From positions 868,001-932,000 of the forward strand of contig NZ_CP006764.1 of assembly GCF_000767055.1 (NCBI RefSeq): a DNA stretch of 64,000 bases, read 5' to 3'. A model generated the notes under the pieces. That model ran no database searches. It saw nothing but the letters and a program-made list of their open reading frames with translations, and had not been told where the DNA came from. This DNA comes from Corynebacterium doosanense CAU 212 = DSM 45436. GTDB lineage: Bacteria > Actinomycetota > Actinomycetes > Mycobacteriales > Mycobacteriaceae. The translations under genes and the position numbers were made by a program. The first letter of the stretch is position 1, and each line of letters opens with the position of its first letter. This document shows, piece by piece, positions 34,097 through 43,776 of this stretch.

Positions 34097-35074
34097 TTAG
34101 GCTTCGCCCTCGAAGAGGGTGGTGACGGAGCCGTTCTCGAAGATCTCGTTGATCGTGCGGGCGAGCAGCGGCGCGATGGAGAGCACGGTGAGGTTGGGCC
34201 AGTTCTCCGTGGACTGCGGCAGCGTGTCCGTGGTGATGACTTCCTCGGCACCGCACTCGGAGAGGCGTTCCCGGGCGGGGCCGGAGAACACGCCGTGGGT
34301 GCAGGCGATGATGACGTCCTTGGCGCCCGCCTCCTTGAGCACCCGGACGGCACCGGCGATGGTTCCGCCGGTGTCGATCATGTCGTCGAGCAGCACGCAG
34401 TTGAGGCCCTCGACGTCACCGACGACGCGGTTGGCGGTGACCTTGTTCGCCTCGTCCACGCTGCGGGTCTTGTGCACGAACGCCATGGGTGCGTCGCCCA
34501 GGGCGTTGGCCCACTTCTCGGCGGTCTTCACTCGTCCGGCGTCGGGGGAGACGACGACGATGTTGTCCAGGGAGTACTTGGACTTGATGTAGTCCGTGAG
34601 GATGGGCATGGCGTGCATGTGGTCGACGGGGCCGTCGAAGAAACCCTGGATCTGATCGGTGTGCAGGTCGACCGAGACGATGCGGTCCGCGCCCGCGGTG
34701 GTGAGCAGGTCCGCGATGAGGCGGGCGGAGATGGGCTCGCGGCCACGGTGCTTCTTGTCCTGGCGGGCGTAGGGGTAGAAGGGCAGGATCGCGGTGATGC
34801 GCTTGGCGGAGCCACGCTTGAGCGCGTCGATCATGATGAGCTGCTCCATGACCCACTTGTTCAGCGGCTGGGTGTGGGACTGCAGGACGAAGCAGTCGGC
34901 GCCACGGACGGACTCCTCGAAGCGGACGAAGATCTCGCCGTTGGCGAAGTCACGTGCGCTCATGGGCACGAGTTCGATGCCCAGCTCGGAAGCGACGGCT
35001 TCACCGAGTTCGGGGTTCGCCCGCCCGGAGAAGAGCATCATGTTCTTGTGGCTCTCGGACCATTGACCGGTCAT
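34097..35074 (-). CDS. prs: Ribose-phosphate pyrophosphokinase
   Basis: Makes PRPP from ribose 5-phosphate and ATP for nucleotide, histidine, tryptophan and, in this order of bacteria, decaprenyl-arabinose (cell wall) synthesis. The 325 residues include PFYPYARQDKKHRGREP (ATP and catalytic loop), VSVDLHTDQIQGFF, and the PRPP-binding signature VLLDDMIDTGGT. It begins 3 bp after glmU and is translationally coupled with it, an arrangement conserved in corynebacteria and mycobacteria. Confidence 0.97.
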   Translation of the reverse strand: MTGQWSESHKNMMLFSGRANPELGEAVASELGIELVPMSARDFANGEIFVRFEESVRGADCFVLQSHTQPLNKWVMEQLIMIDALKRGSAKRITAILPFYPYARQDKKHRGREPISARLIADLLTTAGADRIVSVDLHTDQIQGFFDGPVDHMHAMPILTDYIKSKYSLDNIVVVSPDAGRVKTAEKWANALGDAPMAFVHKTRSVDEANKVTANRVVGDVEGLNCVLLDDMIDTGGTIAGAVRVLKEAGAKDVIIACTHGVFSGPARERLSECGAEEVITTDTLPQSTENWPNLTVLSIAPLLARTINEIFENGSVTTLFEGEA

Positions 35075-35077
35075 GTT

Positions 35078-36526
35078 CTACTTGCCTTCCTTTTCACGGG
35101 CGCGCCTGGCGGCCTCCGCTGCGGGAGTACCGGGGCGCTTTTTCTCGACCCAACCTTCGATGACGCGCTGTCGGCCTTCCTTGATGGCCAGCGCGCCCGC
35201 CGGCACGTCGTCGGTGACAACTGTACCGGCCCCCGTGTACGCCCCGTCGCCCACGGCCACCGGAGCGACGAACATGGTGTCCGAGCCGGTACGGACGTGG
35301 TCACCGATGGTGGTGTGGTGTTTGTTCACGCCGTCGTAGTTGACGAAGACACTCGACGCGCCGATGTTCGATCCCTCGCCCACGGTGGCGTCGCCGATGT
35401 AGGTCAGGTGAGGGACCTTGGATCCCTGGCCGATGGTGGCGTTCTTCGCCTCGACGAAGGCGCCGAGCTTGCCGCCGCCGCCGAGGATCGTGCCCGGGCG
35501 GATGTAGGTGAATGGTCCGACGGTGGCGTCGGCACCGATGGTGGAGCGCTCGCCGTGGGTGCGGATGACCGAGGCGCCGCGCCCGACGGTCATGTCCGTC
35601 AGCGTGGAGTCCGGGCCGATGACAGCCCCGTCGCCGATGGTCGTCGCCCCCCAGAGCTGGGTGCCTGGGTGGATGGTGACGTCCTGGCCGATGCGCACGT
35701 TGACGCCGATCCAGGTGGTCTCCGGGTCGATGACCGTGGCACCGCCCAGCATGGCCGCCTCCACGGTGCGGCGGTTGAGTTCCCGGCCGGCCTCGGCGAG
35801 CTGGATGCGGTTGTTCACTCCGGCGAGCTCACCCGCGTCGGCGGCGACATGCGCGTGCACGGTGTGGCCGTCGGTGCGGGCGATGCCCAGCACGTCGGTG
35901 ATGTAGAGCTCGCCCTGCGCGTTGTTGGTGTCCAGGCGGGTCAGCGCCTCGCGGAGGATGCGGCCGTCGAAGGCGAAGACACCCGAGTTGACCTCGGTGA
36001 TCTGCTTCTCGGCGTCGCTGGCGTCCTTCTGCTCGACGATGGAGGTGACGTTGCCGTCGGTGTCACGCACGATGCGGCCGTATCCGGTGGGATCGTCCAG
36101 CTCCAGAGACAGAACGGTGACGGCGGCGGAGGCGTCGGTATGGGCGTCGAAAAGTGCCTGAATCGTCTCGGGGCGCAGCAGCGGGACGTCGGCGTTGGTG
36201 ACGATGACCGTCCCGTCGTAGTCCCTGATCGGGGTCAGGCCCGCGGCCACGGCGTCGCCGGTGCCGTTCTGCTGCTCCTGCACGGCCTGCAGCACCTCGC
36301 GGTCCAGCTCCTCGGCGATCTTCTCGACGGCCGGTGCCACCTGGTCGCGCTGGTGACCCACGACCGCGACGATGTGCTCCGGGTCGATGCCGTTCGCGGC
36401 GTGCAGCGAGTGGGAGAGCAGTGTGCGCCCGCCGATCGAATGCAGGGTCTTCTGCGTGGTGGACTTCATGCGGGTGCCGGCGCCGGCGGCCAGGACGATT
36501 ACGGCGCAGGGGGTGCGTAGGGACAC
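35078..36526 (-). CDS. glmU: Bifunctional GlmU: UDP-GlcNAc pyrophosphorylase / GlcN-1-P acetyltransferase
   Basis: Performs the last two steps to UDP-N-acetylglucosamine for peptidoglycan. The 482 residues start from GTG. The uridylyltransferase half opens with [24 protein letters not shown] and has TNADVPLL; the C-terminal left-handed beta-helix shows hexapeptide repeats ([22 protein letters not shown]) and the acetyl-CoA site region [13 protein letters not shown] Lys/Arg-rich tail ends the protein. Same unit as prs. Confidence 0.97.
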   Translation of the reverse strand: MSLRTPCAVIVLAAGAGTRMKSTTQKTLHSIGGRTLLSHSLHAANGIDPEHIVAVVGHQRDQVAPAVEKIAEELDREVLQAVQEQQNGTGDAVAAGLTPIRDYDGTVIVTNADVPLLRPETIQALFDAHTDASAAVTVLSLELDDPTGYGRIVRDTDGNVTSIVEQKDASDAEKQITEVNSGVFAFDGRILREALTRLDTNNAQGELYITDVLGIARTDGHTVHAHVAADAGELAGVNNRIQLAEAGRELNRRTVEAAMLGGATVIDPETTWIGVNVRIGQDVTIHPGTQLWGATTIGDGAVIGPDSTLTDMTVGRGASVIRTHGERSTIGADATVGPFTYIRPGTILGGGGKLGAFVEAKNATIGQGSKVPHLTYIGDATVGEGSNIGASSVFVNYDGVNKHHTTIGDHVRTGSDTMFVAPVAVGDGAYTGAGTVVTDDVPAGALAIKEGRQRVIEGWVEKKRPGTPAAEAARRAREKEGK

Positions 36527-36575
36527 GGTTCTCCTAGGAGATCTTCGGTTAAGTCCGCCCCAGCATAACGCGCGG

Positions 36576-37784
36576 CTACTGCCGGGCCGAGACTTCCGGC
36601 AGCCGGGACGCCCCGAGAACCCCCGCGAATCCGACCGCGGCGAGGAAGATCAGCGCTGCCGAGGCGCCGAAGCTGGCGATGGCGCCGGAGATCACGCCGG
36701 TCACCAGCAGGATCATCCCCATGAAGGTGTTTGCCGCGCCCGTGTACCGGGTGCGCTGGTCGTCCTCGGCCATGTCCACCACGTAGGTCTTGCGCGCCAC
36801 GCGGATCGCCGTGTGGGCCAGCTGGATGAGGAAGAACCCCAGGGGGAGGGTCCACGGTACCGACGGGGCGAGGGCGACCACGGCGACGATCACCAGGGAC
36901 GCCACCGCGGCGCCGACGGACATGACCTGTTTGGAGGAGCGGTCCGACCAGATTCCGGAGATCTGACCGCCCACGAGCGACGCGGCCGCCGAGGCCACCA
37001 CGAACAGACCCAGCCCGGTGAGGTCGTGGCCGAGCTCCTGGCTGAGCAGGACGATGAAGGAGGTCGACAGCGCGGAGACCAGCATGAGCGAGCGCACCAG
37101 GACAAAACGGCGGAAGGGGGCGTCGTCGGTGAACAGCGACCACGTCTCGCTCCACCAGCTCGAGTCCTGCTCCGTGGTCGCGGACTCCGGCTCCACGATG
37201 CCCGTGAAACTCGCCGCTCCCACGGCCCAGGCGCCCGCGCCGGTGAAGAGCAGGGCGGCCCGCGCCCATTGCGGCAGATCGGAGACCATGGAGAGGCCCA
37301 GTCCCGCGGCGAGCGCGACCCCGCCGGTGAGCGCGGTGGCCCGGCCCTGGATGCGGCCGCGGTGTCCCTTGGAGATCGTCCTTCCCTGCACGTCCTTGGA
37401 GGCGATCGACGCCAGCGCGCGGAAGAGAGCGAGGACGGTGAGCGCCACGATGACCGCCGCGCCGAGGGCAACCCCGCGGAGCAGCAGAGCACTCACGGCG
37501 ATGGCTGCGGCCGCCGCGGCCTGGCCCAGCGCGCCGATGATCCACACACGCTTGCGCGAGCGGCGCGTGACCACCCAGGAGGCCAGCGCGGCCTGCGGAA
37601 GCATGGAGCCCGATTCGCGAACGGGCACGAGCAGGGCGGAGAAGAACGCGGGGACACCGGCCGAGCTGAGGATCCACGGCAGCACCGTCTTGGCGGAGAC
37701 AAACTCGTCGCCCACCCCCTGCAGTCCGTTGGCGAGCACGAACAACCGGCCGTTGCGGGTCTCGTGGGGCTGGGGCGGGTTCAT
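36576..37784 (-). CDS. MFS transporter
   Basis: A 402-residue major facilitator with about 12 membrane helices. A central loop after helix 6 contains [19 protein letters not shown] and separates the two halves. The signature-like loop [20 protein letters not shown] lies between helices 4 and 5. I cannot assign a substrate; drug or small-metabolite efflux is the commonest role. It is downstream of nothing obvious and divergent from the multicopper oxidase gene. Confidence 0.88.
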   Translation of the reverse strand: MNPPQPHETRNGRLFVLANGLQGVGDEFVSAKTVLPWILSSAGVPAFFSALLVPVRESGSMLPQAALASWVVTRRSRKRVWIIGALGQAAAAAAIAVSALLLRGVALGAAVIVALTVLALFRALASIASKDVQGRTISKGHRGRIQGRATALTGGVALAAGLGLSMVSDLPQWARAALLFTGAGAWAVGAASFTGIVEPESATTEQDSSWWSETWSLFTDDAPFRRFVLVRSLMLVSALSTSFIVLLSQELGHDLTGLGLFVVASAAASLVGGQISGIWSDRSSKQVMSVGAAVASLVIVAVVALAPSVPWTLPLGFFLIQLAHTAIRVARKTYVVDMAEDDQRTRYTGAANTFMGMILLVTGVISGAIASFGASAALIFLAAVGFAGVLGASRLPEVSARQ

Positions 37785-37844
37785 GAAGCAGAAGCCTACG
37801 CCCTAGAATAGAACGGGAATTCATGGAGAAAAGAGGCGTGTGAA

Positions 37845-39350
37845 ATGGGCACTTTCGGCAGACGGGCATTCATCAGGGGAGCGGTGGTCCTGCTCGGATC
37901 CGCGGCGCTGGCATCGTGCACCCGTCCGGAGCAGCCCGAACCCGCGGGACAGGACTCGGAGCCCCGCGCGCTGCCGATTCCTCCCGTGCTCGAGGGCTCG
38001 CTGGTCGACGGCGTGCGGGTGTTTGACCTGTCCGCACAGGCGGGTGCTGCCGAGCTGTTGGCCGGTGTGAGCACCCCCACCTGGGGTTTCAACGGCCCAC
38101 ACATGGGGCCGACCCTGCTCATGCGCCGCGGCGAGCAGGTGCGGATGCAGGTCACCAACGACCTCGACGAGATGACCGCGGTGCACTGGCACGGCATGAA
38201 ACTCCCCGCCAAGGCCGACGGCGGCCCGCACTCGCCGATCGAACCAGGCGACACCTGGACCGCGGAATTCACCGTCGATCAACCCGCCGCGACGCTCTGG
38301 TACCACCCGCACCCGCACATGAAGACCGCGCTGCACTGCTACCGCGGCCTCGCCGGAGCGCTGCTTATCGACGACCCCGTCACCGATTCCCTGGCGCTGC
38401 CGCACGCCTACGGCGTGGACGACATCCCCGTGGTCATCACCGACCAGAAGTTCACCGAGGACGGTCACCTCGACGAAGTCATCGACCCCGACCTCGGCCT
38501 CATGGGAACCACCCCGCTCATCAACGGCCAGGCCAACGTGAAACTCGACGCGCAGGCCCGTCGGCTGCGCCTGCGGGTGCTCAACGGCGCGGGCATGCGT
38601 TTCTACAATGTGGCCTTCTCCGACGGTCGGCCGTTCTCGATCGTCGCCACCGACTCCGGGCTGCTCAGCGAACCCGTGGAGGTGGAGTACGCCCTGCTCG
38701 GTCCCGCCGAACGCGTGGAGATCATCGTCGACCTCGAGCCCGGCGAGGAGGTCACCCTGCGATCCGAGCCACTGAGCGGGAACTTCGGCATCCCCGAGGG
38801 CAACGACAAGGCCCCGGACTTCGGGTTCCAGCACAGCTTCGACCTGCTGGCCATCACCGGGCCGGAGGGTGGCGACGCACCGGGCGAGCTGCCGGCGAAG
38901 TTGGATCCCGCAGCTGCTGCCGTGCCCTCCGTCGACCGCGCGCCGGAGCGGGAGTTCCTGCTCAACACCTTCCAGATCAACGGGTTGACCATGGACATGG
39001 AGCGTGTCGACGTGGAGATCGACCACGACGGCCCCGAGGTGTGGGCGGTGACCAACGAGAACCCCGACTGGCCCCACAACTTCCACATCCATGACGCACG
39101 CTTCCGCGTCCTCGAGCTCACCGGCACCGATGTGGCGCAGGTGGGAACGTACGGCTGGAAAGACACCGTCGCCATCCCGCCCGGGGCCACCGTGCGCCTG
39201 GCCGTGGAGTTCGGGCACTTCCCCGACCCGACGATCCCGTACATGTACCACTGCCACATGCTGCTGCACGAGGATCAGGGGATGATGGGCCAGTTCGTCA
39301 TCGTCGAACCTGGCGAAGGAGCGGAGCTCGGACACATGGGGCATCACTGA
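37845..39350 (+). CDS. Tat-exported multicopper oxidase lipoprotein
   Basis: A 501-residue cell-surface oxidase of the CueO/CopA type that probably oxidises Cu(I) or phenolics. A twin-arginine leader (GRRAFIRGAVVLLG) ends with lipobox LASC near residue 25. Copper ligands are in place: VHWHGM and WYHPHPHM in cupredoxin 1, then PHNFHIHDARF and the C-terminal YHCHMLLHEDQGMM carrying the HCH and type 1 copper ligands. TAGAAT followed by AAGAGG precede the ATG. It stands alone; I see no copper ATPase or copper regulator beside it. Confidence 0.93.
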   Translation: MGTFGRRAFIRGAVVLLGSAALASCTRPEQPEPAGQDSEPRALPIPPVLEGSLVDGVRVFDLSAQAGAAELLAGVSTPTWGFNGPHMGPTLLMRRGEQVRMQVTNDLDEMTAVHWHGMKLPAKADGGPHSPIEPGDTWTAEFTVDQPAATLWYHPHPHMKTALHCYRGLAGALLIDDPVTDSLALPHAYGVDDIPVVITDQKFTEDGHLDEVIDPDLGLMGTTPLINGQANVKLDAQARRLRLRVLNGAGMRFYNVAFSDGRPFSIVATDSGLLSEPVEVEYALLGPAERVEIIVDLEPGEEVTLRSEPLSGNFGIPEGNDKAPDFGFQHSFDLLAITGPEGGDAPGELPAKLDPAAAAVPSVDRAPEREFLLNTFQINGLTMDMERVDVEIDHDGPEVWAVTNENPDWPHNFHIHDARFRVLELTGTDVAQVGTYGWKDTVAIPPGATVRLAVEFGHFPDPTIPYMYHCHMLLHEDQGMMGQFVIVEPGEGAELGHMGHH

Positions 39351-39351
39351 G

Positions 39352-40212
39352 TCAGGCGGCGTCCCCGTCCCAGTAGTCCTCATCCTGGTCCCAGAGGTCG
39401 ACCGGCCCGTGCAGCGCGAGCAGCTCGGGGGTGGGTGTGACGCCCGCGTCGGTGACCAGCGCGTGCCATGTGCCGTTTATCCAGTGGTAGACGAACGGGC
39501 TGAACTGCTGAGCGGAGTTGAGGAACGTGCCCACGGTGACCTCCATCATCGGCAGCAGGCTCGCGATCTTTGTCGCCGGGACGATGATGCAGTGTGTGCG
39601 GTCGGGGACCGAGACGAAATAGCCGTGTGCGCAGCGGGGTAGCTTCACCGCACGTGCGCAGTCGTCGATGTACAGCGCGACGGACGTGGTCTGTCTACCG
39701 CCGTGGAGCAGCACCCCGCCGAGTTCACGCACGACCGTGAGCCCGCGCGCGTAGGCGCGGACCCTCGCGCGTGCGGCGCGGTCCATGTCCTCCTCGGCGG
39801 CGTGGGCGATCAATTTCTCCGGAGGCATGACAGCGAGGGTGTCCTCGCGGGCCAGCGCCCAGGCGGTCACCAGCCCGGGTGCAAGTGGCTGCGGATTCTG
39901 AACGCCGGGGAGCACGTCCTCCGGGTAGATCAGCCGGGTGACGCTGCCGAGGACCTCCCGGCGATCCAGGGTGTCCACTTCTGCGGGCAGCTCCGTGATG
40001 CTTCGCGTCAGAGCACCGACAAACTGGTCGATGACCTCGTGGTGGTAGGGCTCGGCGACCTCCTCGAGCATGCCCAGGAGCGTCTCGATGTTCATCAGCG
40101 TGCCTGTCCCCGGGTCGAGGACCAGCTGAGTGTCGGTGACAAAGCGGGCATCGGGGAAAGCGTGAAGACGTTCCAGGATCAATTTCTGAATGTTGTGGAT
40201 GAGCGGTGGCAT
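39352..40212 (-). CDS. Hypothetical protein, cytoplasmic
   Basis: A 286-residue protein without signal peptide or membrane span. Its layout, with an N-terminal segment on a Pro/Asp-containing strand (VTDTQLVLDPGTGTLMNIETLL), a helical middle and a segment ending LAVMPPEKLIAHAAEEDM, weakly recalls DUF1444-type proteins; I am not confident of that. The C-terminus is acidic (DLWDQDEDYWDGD). GGGGAGC precedes the ATG. Its 3' end almost touches the convergent multicopper oxidase gene. Confidence 0.7.
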   Translation of the reverse strand: MPPLIHNIQKLILERLHAFPDARFVTDTQLVLDPGTGTLMNIETLLGMLEEVAEPYHHEVIDQFVGALTRSITELPAEVDTLDRREVLGSVTRLIYPEDVLPGVQNPQPLAPGLVTAWALAREDTLAVMPPEKLIAHAAEEDMDRAARARVRAYARGLTVVRELGGVLLHGGRQTTSVALYIDDCARAVKLPRCAHGYFVSVPDRTHCIIVPATKIASLLPMMEVTVGTFLNSAQQFSPFVYHWINGTWHALVTDAGVTPTPELLALHGPVDLWDQDEDYWDGDAA

Positions 40213-40281
40213 GGAAAAGCTCCCCGAGGTCTGGTGAAAGGTGGTTGCTTTCTTAGACCGGGGGAGCGGTGGGGAGGTTCC

Positions 40282-41052
40282 CTACGGGTTGGGGTAGCTC
40301 TGGCAGCCGACTCCGTTGCCGTCGGAATCATGGTCCGGGACATAGAAACCGTCTCCCGGGTAGGTTTTGTGCCCGATCTCCGCACAGGTCAGGCCGCCAC
40401 CGGTCGAGGGGTTCGGCGCTGGAGCTGGCGCGGGTGCCGGTGCGAGTTCGGGTTCGGGTGCCGGGGCCGGCGCAGGTTCGGGCTCGGGCGCGGGGGCGGG
40501 CTCGCGCGAAGTTTCCAGAAATCCGTGCTGCTGGGCAGGAGACGGAGAGGATTCGGGCTCGTCACCGACGGGTGGGGTGGGTTCGTTGTTTTCCCCGGCC
40601 TCAGTTTCGGTGGCTGTGGTGGTCGTGGATGCGGTTGAACTGGGTGGAGTTGTGGTGGATGTCGTCGACTTAGACGGGGACGCTGATGTGCTGGTTACCG
40701 TCGTGATCGCCGAGGCAGGACCTGGGTCAACCTCAGGCGTGGCCGGCATGAGCAGCGCACTGACGACGATCGCCACGAGCGCAGCGGGGACGACAAATTT
40801 CCACCGGCGGTTTCGCTTCGGCGCGAAAAGGTATAGAGCACCAAGCGCGATGAATATCAGGCCGAAAAGAAACATGCCGAGAAATGGGCCCTCGAATAGT
40901 GCAGTGAGGAGACAGAGGACACCCCAGGCAACCGACAGCCAGGCAAGGACTTTTTTCCATAAGGGGCGTGTTTCTTCGACCTCGGCCGGTGTCGCGGAGG
41001 TCTCCCACGGATTTACCCCGGTTGGTTCCCCGCTGCTAAATGGGTTCGTCAT
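40282..41052 (-). CDS. Membrane protein with C-terminal Excalibur domain
   Basis: About 256 residues. Residues 20-100 contain three to four hydrophobic helices (KKVLAWLSVAWGVLCLL, GMFLFGLIFIALGALYLF, FVVPAALVAIVVSALLM). A Thr/Ser/Pro linker and a striking Pro-Ala-Pro-Glu repeat of about 35 residues follow, suited to spanning the cell wall. The last 40 residues are an Excalibur calcium-binding domain with DHDSDGNGVGC and two cysteines. ATG 41052 (MTNPFSSGEP) is preferred to an ATG at 41079 because of AGAAAG 8 bases upstream; the choice is uncertain. Role unknown, possibly a wall-anchored nuclease-associated or Ca2+-binding protein. Confidence 0.8.
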   Translation of the reverse strand: MTNPFSSGEPTGVNPWETSATPAEVEETRPLWKKVLAWLSVAWGVLCLLTALFEGPFLGMFLFGLIFIALGALYLFAPKRNRRWKFVVPAALVAIVVSALLMPATPEVDPGPASAITTVTSTSASPSKSTTSTTTPPSSTASTTTTATETEAGENNEPTPPVGDEPESSPSPAQQHGFLETSREPAPAPEPEPAPAPAPEPELAPAPAPAPAPNPSTGGGLTCAEIGHKTYPGDGFYVPDHDSDGNGVGCQSYPNP

Positions 41053-41235
41053 GACGTTCTGCTTTCTGGAAGGACTCATTCCCCGGCGCGAGGATCTATT
41101 TGAGTCAGGGCAATTGAGATAGCCATGATGTTATGCGTTTGCCCCTTTCTCGCATGCGGCGGCCCAGGAATGGGAAGGGCTCCTTGCAGCCTCACATTTC
41201 GGAGCCCGCACGAGAAATGTTGCGCAATCGCGGGT

Positions 41236-41790
41236 CTAGTACTGGTGGTTTTCGACCCAGCTCACAGACTCACAAAGCTCCGCGTCAGTGATGTAGCCGG
41301 CCTGACAACCGTCGAGAGTTTGGATCTCCCCGGACGTGGGATTGGGTTGGCCCTGATCATTGGTGCCGTAGCCACACACCGCTGCAGCGCAGGTGCCGCC
41401 GTCGGCATAGGGGATCTGTGCGAGGCGCTGTTGTTCCTGGAATTCAGCAAGCTCCTGGGCAGAGTCCACGGCTCCGAGCGTGCACGTGGAGGGGTCCCAT
41501 GTGTAGGAATCCGTCCCCCGACACCTGTAGCCATTTCCAGGACCCGCGGGAGTTTGGGCGACGGTCGCCGTCTCGGGTTCGGCGGACTGTACGGGTTCCT
41601 GTTCCACGGGTGTTTCCACTTCCGTGGGTTCCTCGGAGGTTGGACTGCTTGAGGAGGTGGTCACCGCGGACATGGTGGTTGTCGCTGGCAGAGACGTGGG
41701 GGTCGGCGTGGGGTCGTCGCTGTTTGCACTGCAGGAAGAGAGGCCGAACGCAAGGAGTGCGACGCCGACGAGGCGGTTGAACCGATTCAT
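41236..41790 (-). CDS. Secreted lipoprotein of unknown function
   Basis: A 184-residue lipoprotein: signal helix VGVALLAFGL and lipobox LSSC with Cys about residue 20, then a Thr/Ser/Pro/Glu-rich linker to about residue 85 and a Cys-rich globular domain (YRCRGTDSYTWDPSTC, GGTCAAAVCGYG, DGCQAGYITDAELC). The even number of cysteines suggests disulphides. The C-terminal C-x-x-G-x-x-TDA-x-LC pattern recurs in the neighbouring broken gene at 41902-42348, so the two are paralogues. Confidence 0.78.
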   Translation of the reverse strand: MNRFNRLVGVALLAFGLSSCSANSDDPTPTPTSLPATTTMSAVTTSSSSPTSEEPTEVETPVEQEPVQSAEPETATVAQTPAGPGNGYRCRGTDSYTWDPSTCTLGAVDSAQELAEFQEQQRLAQIPYADGGTCAAAVCGYGTNDQGQPNPTSGEIQTLDGCQAGYITDAELCESVSWVENHQY

Positions 41791-41901
41791 TTGGGGATGT
41801 CTTTCAGTTAGGTCTAGCCGACAGATGGGGAGCAGGCGCCGCTGGTTTCAGTTACCTAGGTCATGGTGCCCCGGCCGCGAACCGAGTTTCTGTCCAGGAA
41901 G

Positions 41902-42348
41902 TTAGATTGCCGGTCCGTAGTCCTCTGGACTGAACTCTCCGTCATCGCAAAGGGCCGCATCGGTGGCAAAACCACCATTCGGACACTCGACGACACCCTT
42001 CTACGTGATCCCCTCCTGGTAACAGGTATCGGAGTAGCCGTATGTGCCGTCCGTCATCAACGCTTGGCCAGGGCGGTCGCCGCTGAGGCATTGGGAAACT
42101 TGTGGAGAAGCCGTTGTGGGGGCAACAGGCTCGGGCGCAGGTACCGCGGTAGCGGGCAGTTCGGTGAGCGAGGGTGACTGTTCACTGCTCGCCTCGACGG
42201 GCGTTGATAACGCGCTGCCAGGCAGCGACGCTGACGAGGAGACGCTCGTCGGCTGGGGCTCTACTGGCGGGTCTTTTCTATCGTCATCGCAGGCAACCAG
42301 GGTGAGGACGAGAACGACCGCGCTGGAGAGGTGAGCGAGCCTCTTCAT
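41902..42348 (-). pseudogene. Paralogous lipoprotein gene interrupted by an in-frame TAG
   Basis: From ATG 42348 a 115-codon frame encodes a lipoprotein (MKRLAHLSSAVVLVLTLVAC, Thr/Ser/Pro linker, then SQCLSGDRPGQALMTDG). It stops at TAG (42003-42001). The same frame then continues for 32 codons to TAA at 41902, reading KGVVECPNGGFATDAALCDD, which aligns with the C-terminus of the lipoprotein at 41236-41790 (DGCQAGYITDAELCES). The simplest reading is a full-length gene of 148 codons with one nonsense change at codon 116. A truncated 115-residue protein may still be made. It starts 8 bp after the zinc-ribbon gene. Confidence 0.75.
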
Positions 42349-42356
42349 CGGGGAGG

Positions 42357-42605
42357 CTACTTCACCTTCCAGCCGGTGCCGCAGGACTGGCACAGGCCCA
42401 TCCGCTCGTTCTTGAACTTGTGGTTGGAACCTCCCTTGGACTTCTTCCAGACAAGGTTGGACGTGCCAAAAGTCACCAACGCGGTAGAGGTTCGGAGCAT
42501 GTTGTTTGTGTGCCCTCCGAGTCCATTCCCCTTGTGCGACGACTTGCCCCCGCTCTGAACGAAGTCGATGCGGATGTTCTCGCTCTTGCACTTGGGGCAG
42601 TTCAT
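42357..42605 (-). CDS. Small zinc-ribbon protein
   Basis: An 82-residue basic protein with CPKC at residues 3-6 and CQSC near residue 72, the two CxxC knuckles of a zinc ribbon, separated by a Gly/Lys/Asn-rich middle (GGKSSHKGNGLGGHTNN). I do not recognise a named family. GAAAGAAG precedes the ATG. It probably heads a short unit with the lipoprotein genes downstream on the same strand. Confidence 0.7.
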   Translation of the reverse strand: MNCPKCKSENIRIDFVQSGGKSSHKGNGLGGHTNNMLRTSTALVTFGTSNLVWKKSKGGSNHKFKNERMGLCQSCGTGWKVK

Positions 42606-42997
42606 AGGTTTCTTCTTTCCGGGGAACCTCGCCGGGCGGCGAGGAAAACTGAGCTAGAGGCATTGTGGTGGACGCTAGCGGGACTGTGCGGAACTTTGGA
42701 AAGGCTTGGCCTCAACCGAGTCAGCACAATTTATATATCCGGCGAAGAATTTTCATTACATAATTTGCTTGATCAGTAAGGGGAAATCCCAGTCGGATTG
42801 TCTGACCTGTGAGAATAGAATCTCAGATTCCACTCTTCGGGATCCGACTTAACTGGATCCGCGCAGTGATCAATTCGAAAATGACGTTGCTTTCGGCGCA
42901 CATTGCTGGAGAATCCCGTCGAGCCGCCGCACGCGGGGCAAAGGTGGGCGTGCGCGGCGCAAACGCAATCACTCCGTAGGAAACCCCCAAAAAATGC
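42606..42997. other. Gene-free, AT-richer stretch beside tRNA-Gln
   Basis: These 392 bp contain no convincing gene on either strand. Around 42725-42775 the base composition is clearly more A/T-rich than the rest of the window (for example AATTTATATATCC and AATTTTCATTACATAATTTG). It lies at the 3' side of tRNA-Gln, a usual place for insertions. It probably also carries the promoter of the zinc-ribbon gene. Confidence 0.6.
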
Positions 42998-43067
42998 TTC
43001 CCCACCAGGACTCGAACCTAGAATGACGGTACCAAAAACCGTAGTGTTGCCGATTACACCATGGGGA
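42998..43067 (-). tRNA. tRNA-Gln (anticodon UUG)
   Basis: The minus strand folds as a tRNA: acceptor TCCCCAT with GTGGGGA, anticodon stem ACGGT/ACCGT around loop TTTTGGT (anticodon TTG), and T-loop GGTTCGAGTCC. CCA is not encoded. Ends are placed by pairing and may be off by one or two bases. Confidence 0.9.
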
Positions 43068-43128
43068 ACTGCACACGAGCGGTGCCTCACGATCATAAAT
43101 GATCCTGAGCCCGGTTAGGCTATTGGGC

Positions 43129-43776
43129 ATGGGTCGACAGAGGATGTCCGGGAAAGAGCGTCGTGAGCAGTTGATCAGCATCGGCAGGGCGACGTTCTCG
43201 GAGAAGGGCTTCGACGGGACCAGCGTCGAGGAGGTCGCTGCCCGGGCGGGGGTCTCCAAGCCGGTCGTCTACGAGCACTTCGGGGGCAAGGAGGGGCTCT
43301 ACGCGGTCATCGTCGACCGGGAGCTCCTGCGGCTGGAGGCGCTGATCACGGGGGCGATCGGCACGGGCAGGTGGCGCGATCAGATCGAGAGCGCCTGCGT
43401 CGCATTGCTCACGTACGTGGAGGAGGAGACCGACGGGTTTGTCATCCTCGTGCGGGATTCGGCGCAGGGGGAGCAGGGCCGTAACTACGGCACGTTGTTC
43501 AACAGTGCGGTGTCCACGGTGTCGCGTGCGTTGGGCAGTGCGTTCGAGCATCGGGGATTAGATTCCGGGGTGGTGGACATCTATGCTCAGGCGCTTGTCG
43601 GCATGGTCACCGCCACTGCGCAGTGGTGGTTGGACGTGCGCGAGCCGGACAAGCAGACGGTGGCGGCGCACATCGTCAACCTGTGCTGGAACGGCCTGTC
43701 CGGCCTGCAGGAGACCCCGAAGCTGCGTCAGTATGCCGAAGAAACTAAGACTGAAGACCCCCTGGAGGACAAGTAA
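43129..43776 (+). CDS. TetR-family transcriptional regulator
   Basis: A 215-residue regulator with the N-terminal TetR helix-turn-helix (residues 8-55: ERREQLISIGRATFSEKGFDGTSVEEVAARAGVSKPVVYEHFG). The C-terminal ligand domain does not reveal a ligand. ATG 43129 is preferred because TAGGCT lies 7 bases upstream, suggesting a leaderless transcript; an ATG at 43144 is the alternative. It ends directly at the mfd start codon, so both are probably co-transcribed, an order also known from other corynebacteria. Confidence 0.92.
   Translation: MGRQRMSGKERREQLISIGRATFSEKGFDGTSVEEVAARAGVSKPVVYEHFGGKEGLYAVIVDRELLRLEALITGAIGTGRWRDQIESACVALLTYVEEETDGFVILVRDSAQGEQGRNYGTLFNSAVSTVSRALGSAFEHRGLDSGVVDIYAQALVGMVTATAQWWLDVREPDKQTVAAHIVNLCWNGLSGLQETPKLRQYAEETKTEDPLEDK

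Noticed and set aside
42985-43067. tRNA-Gln as attachment site of an integrated element
   Set aside because: I searched by eye for a second copy of the tRNA 3' end in 39.3-42.9 kb and saw none, and there is no integrase gene.
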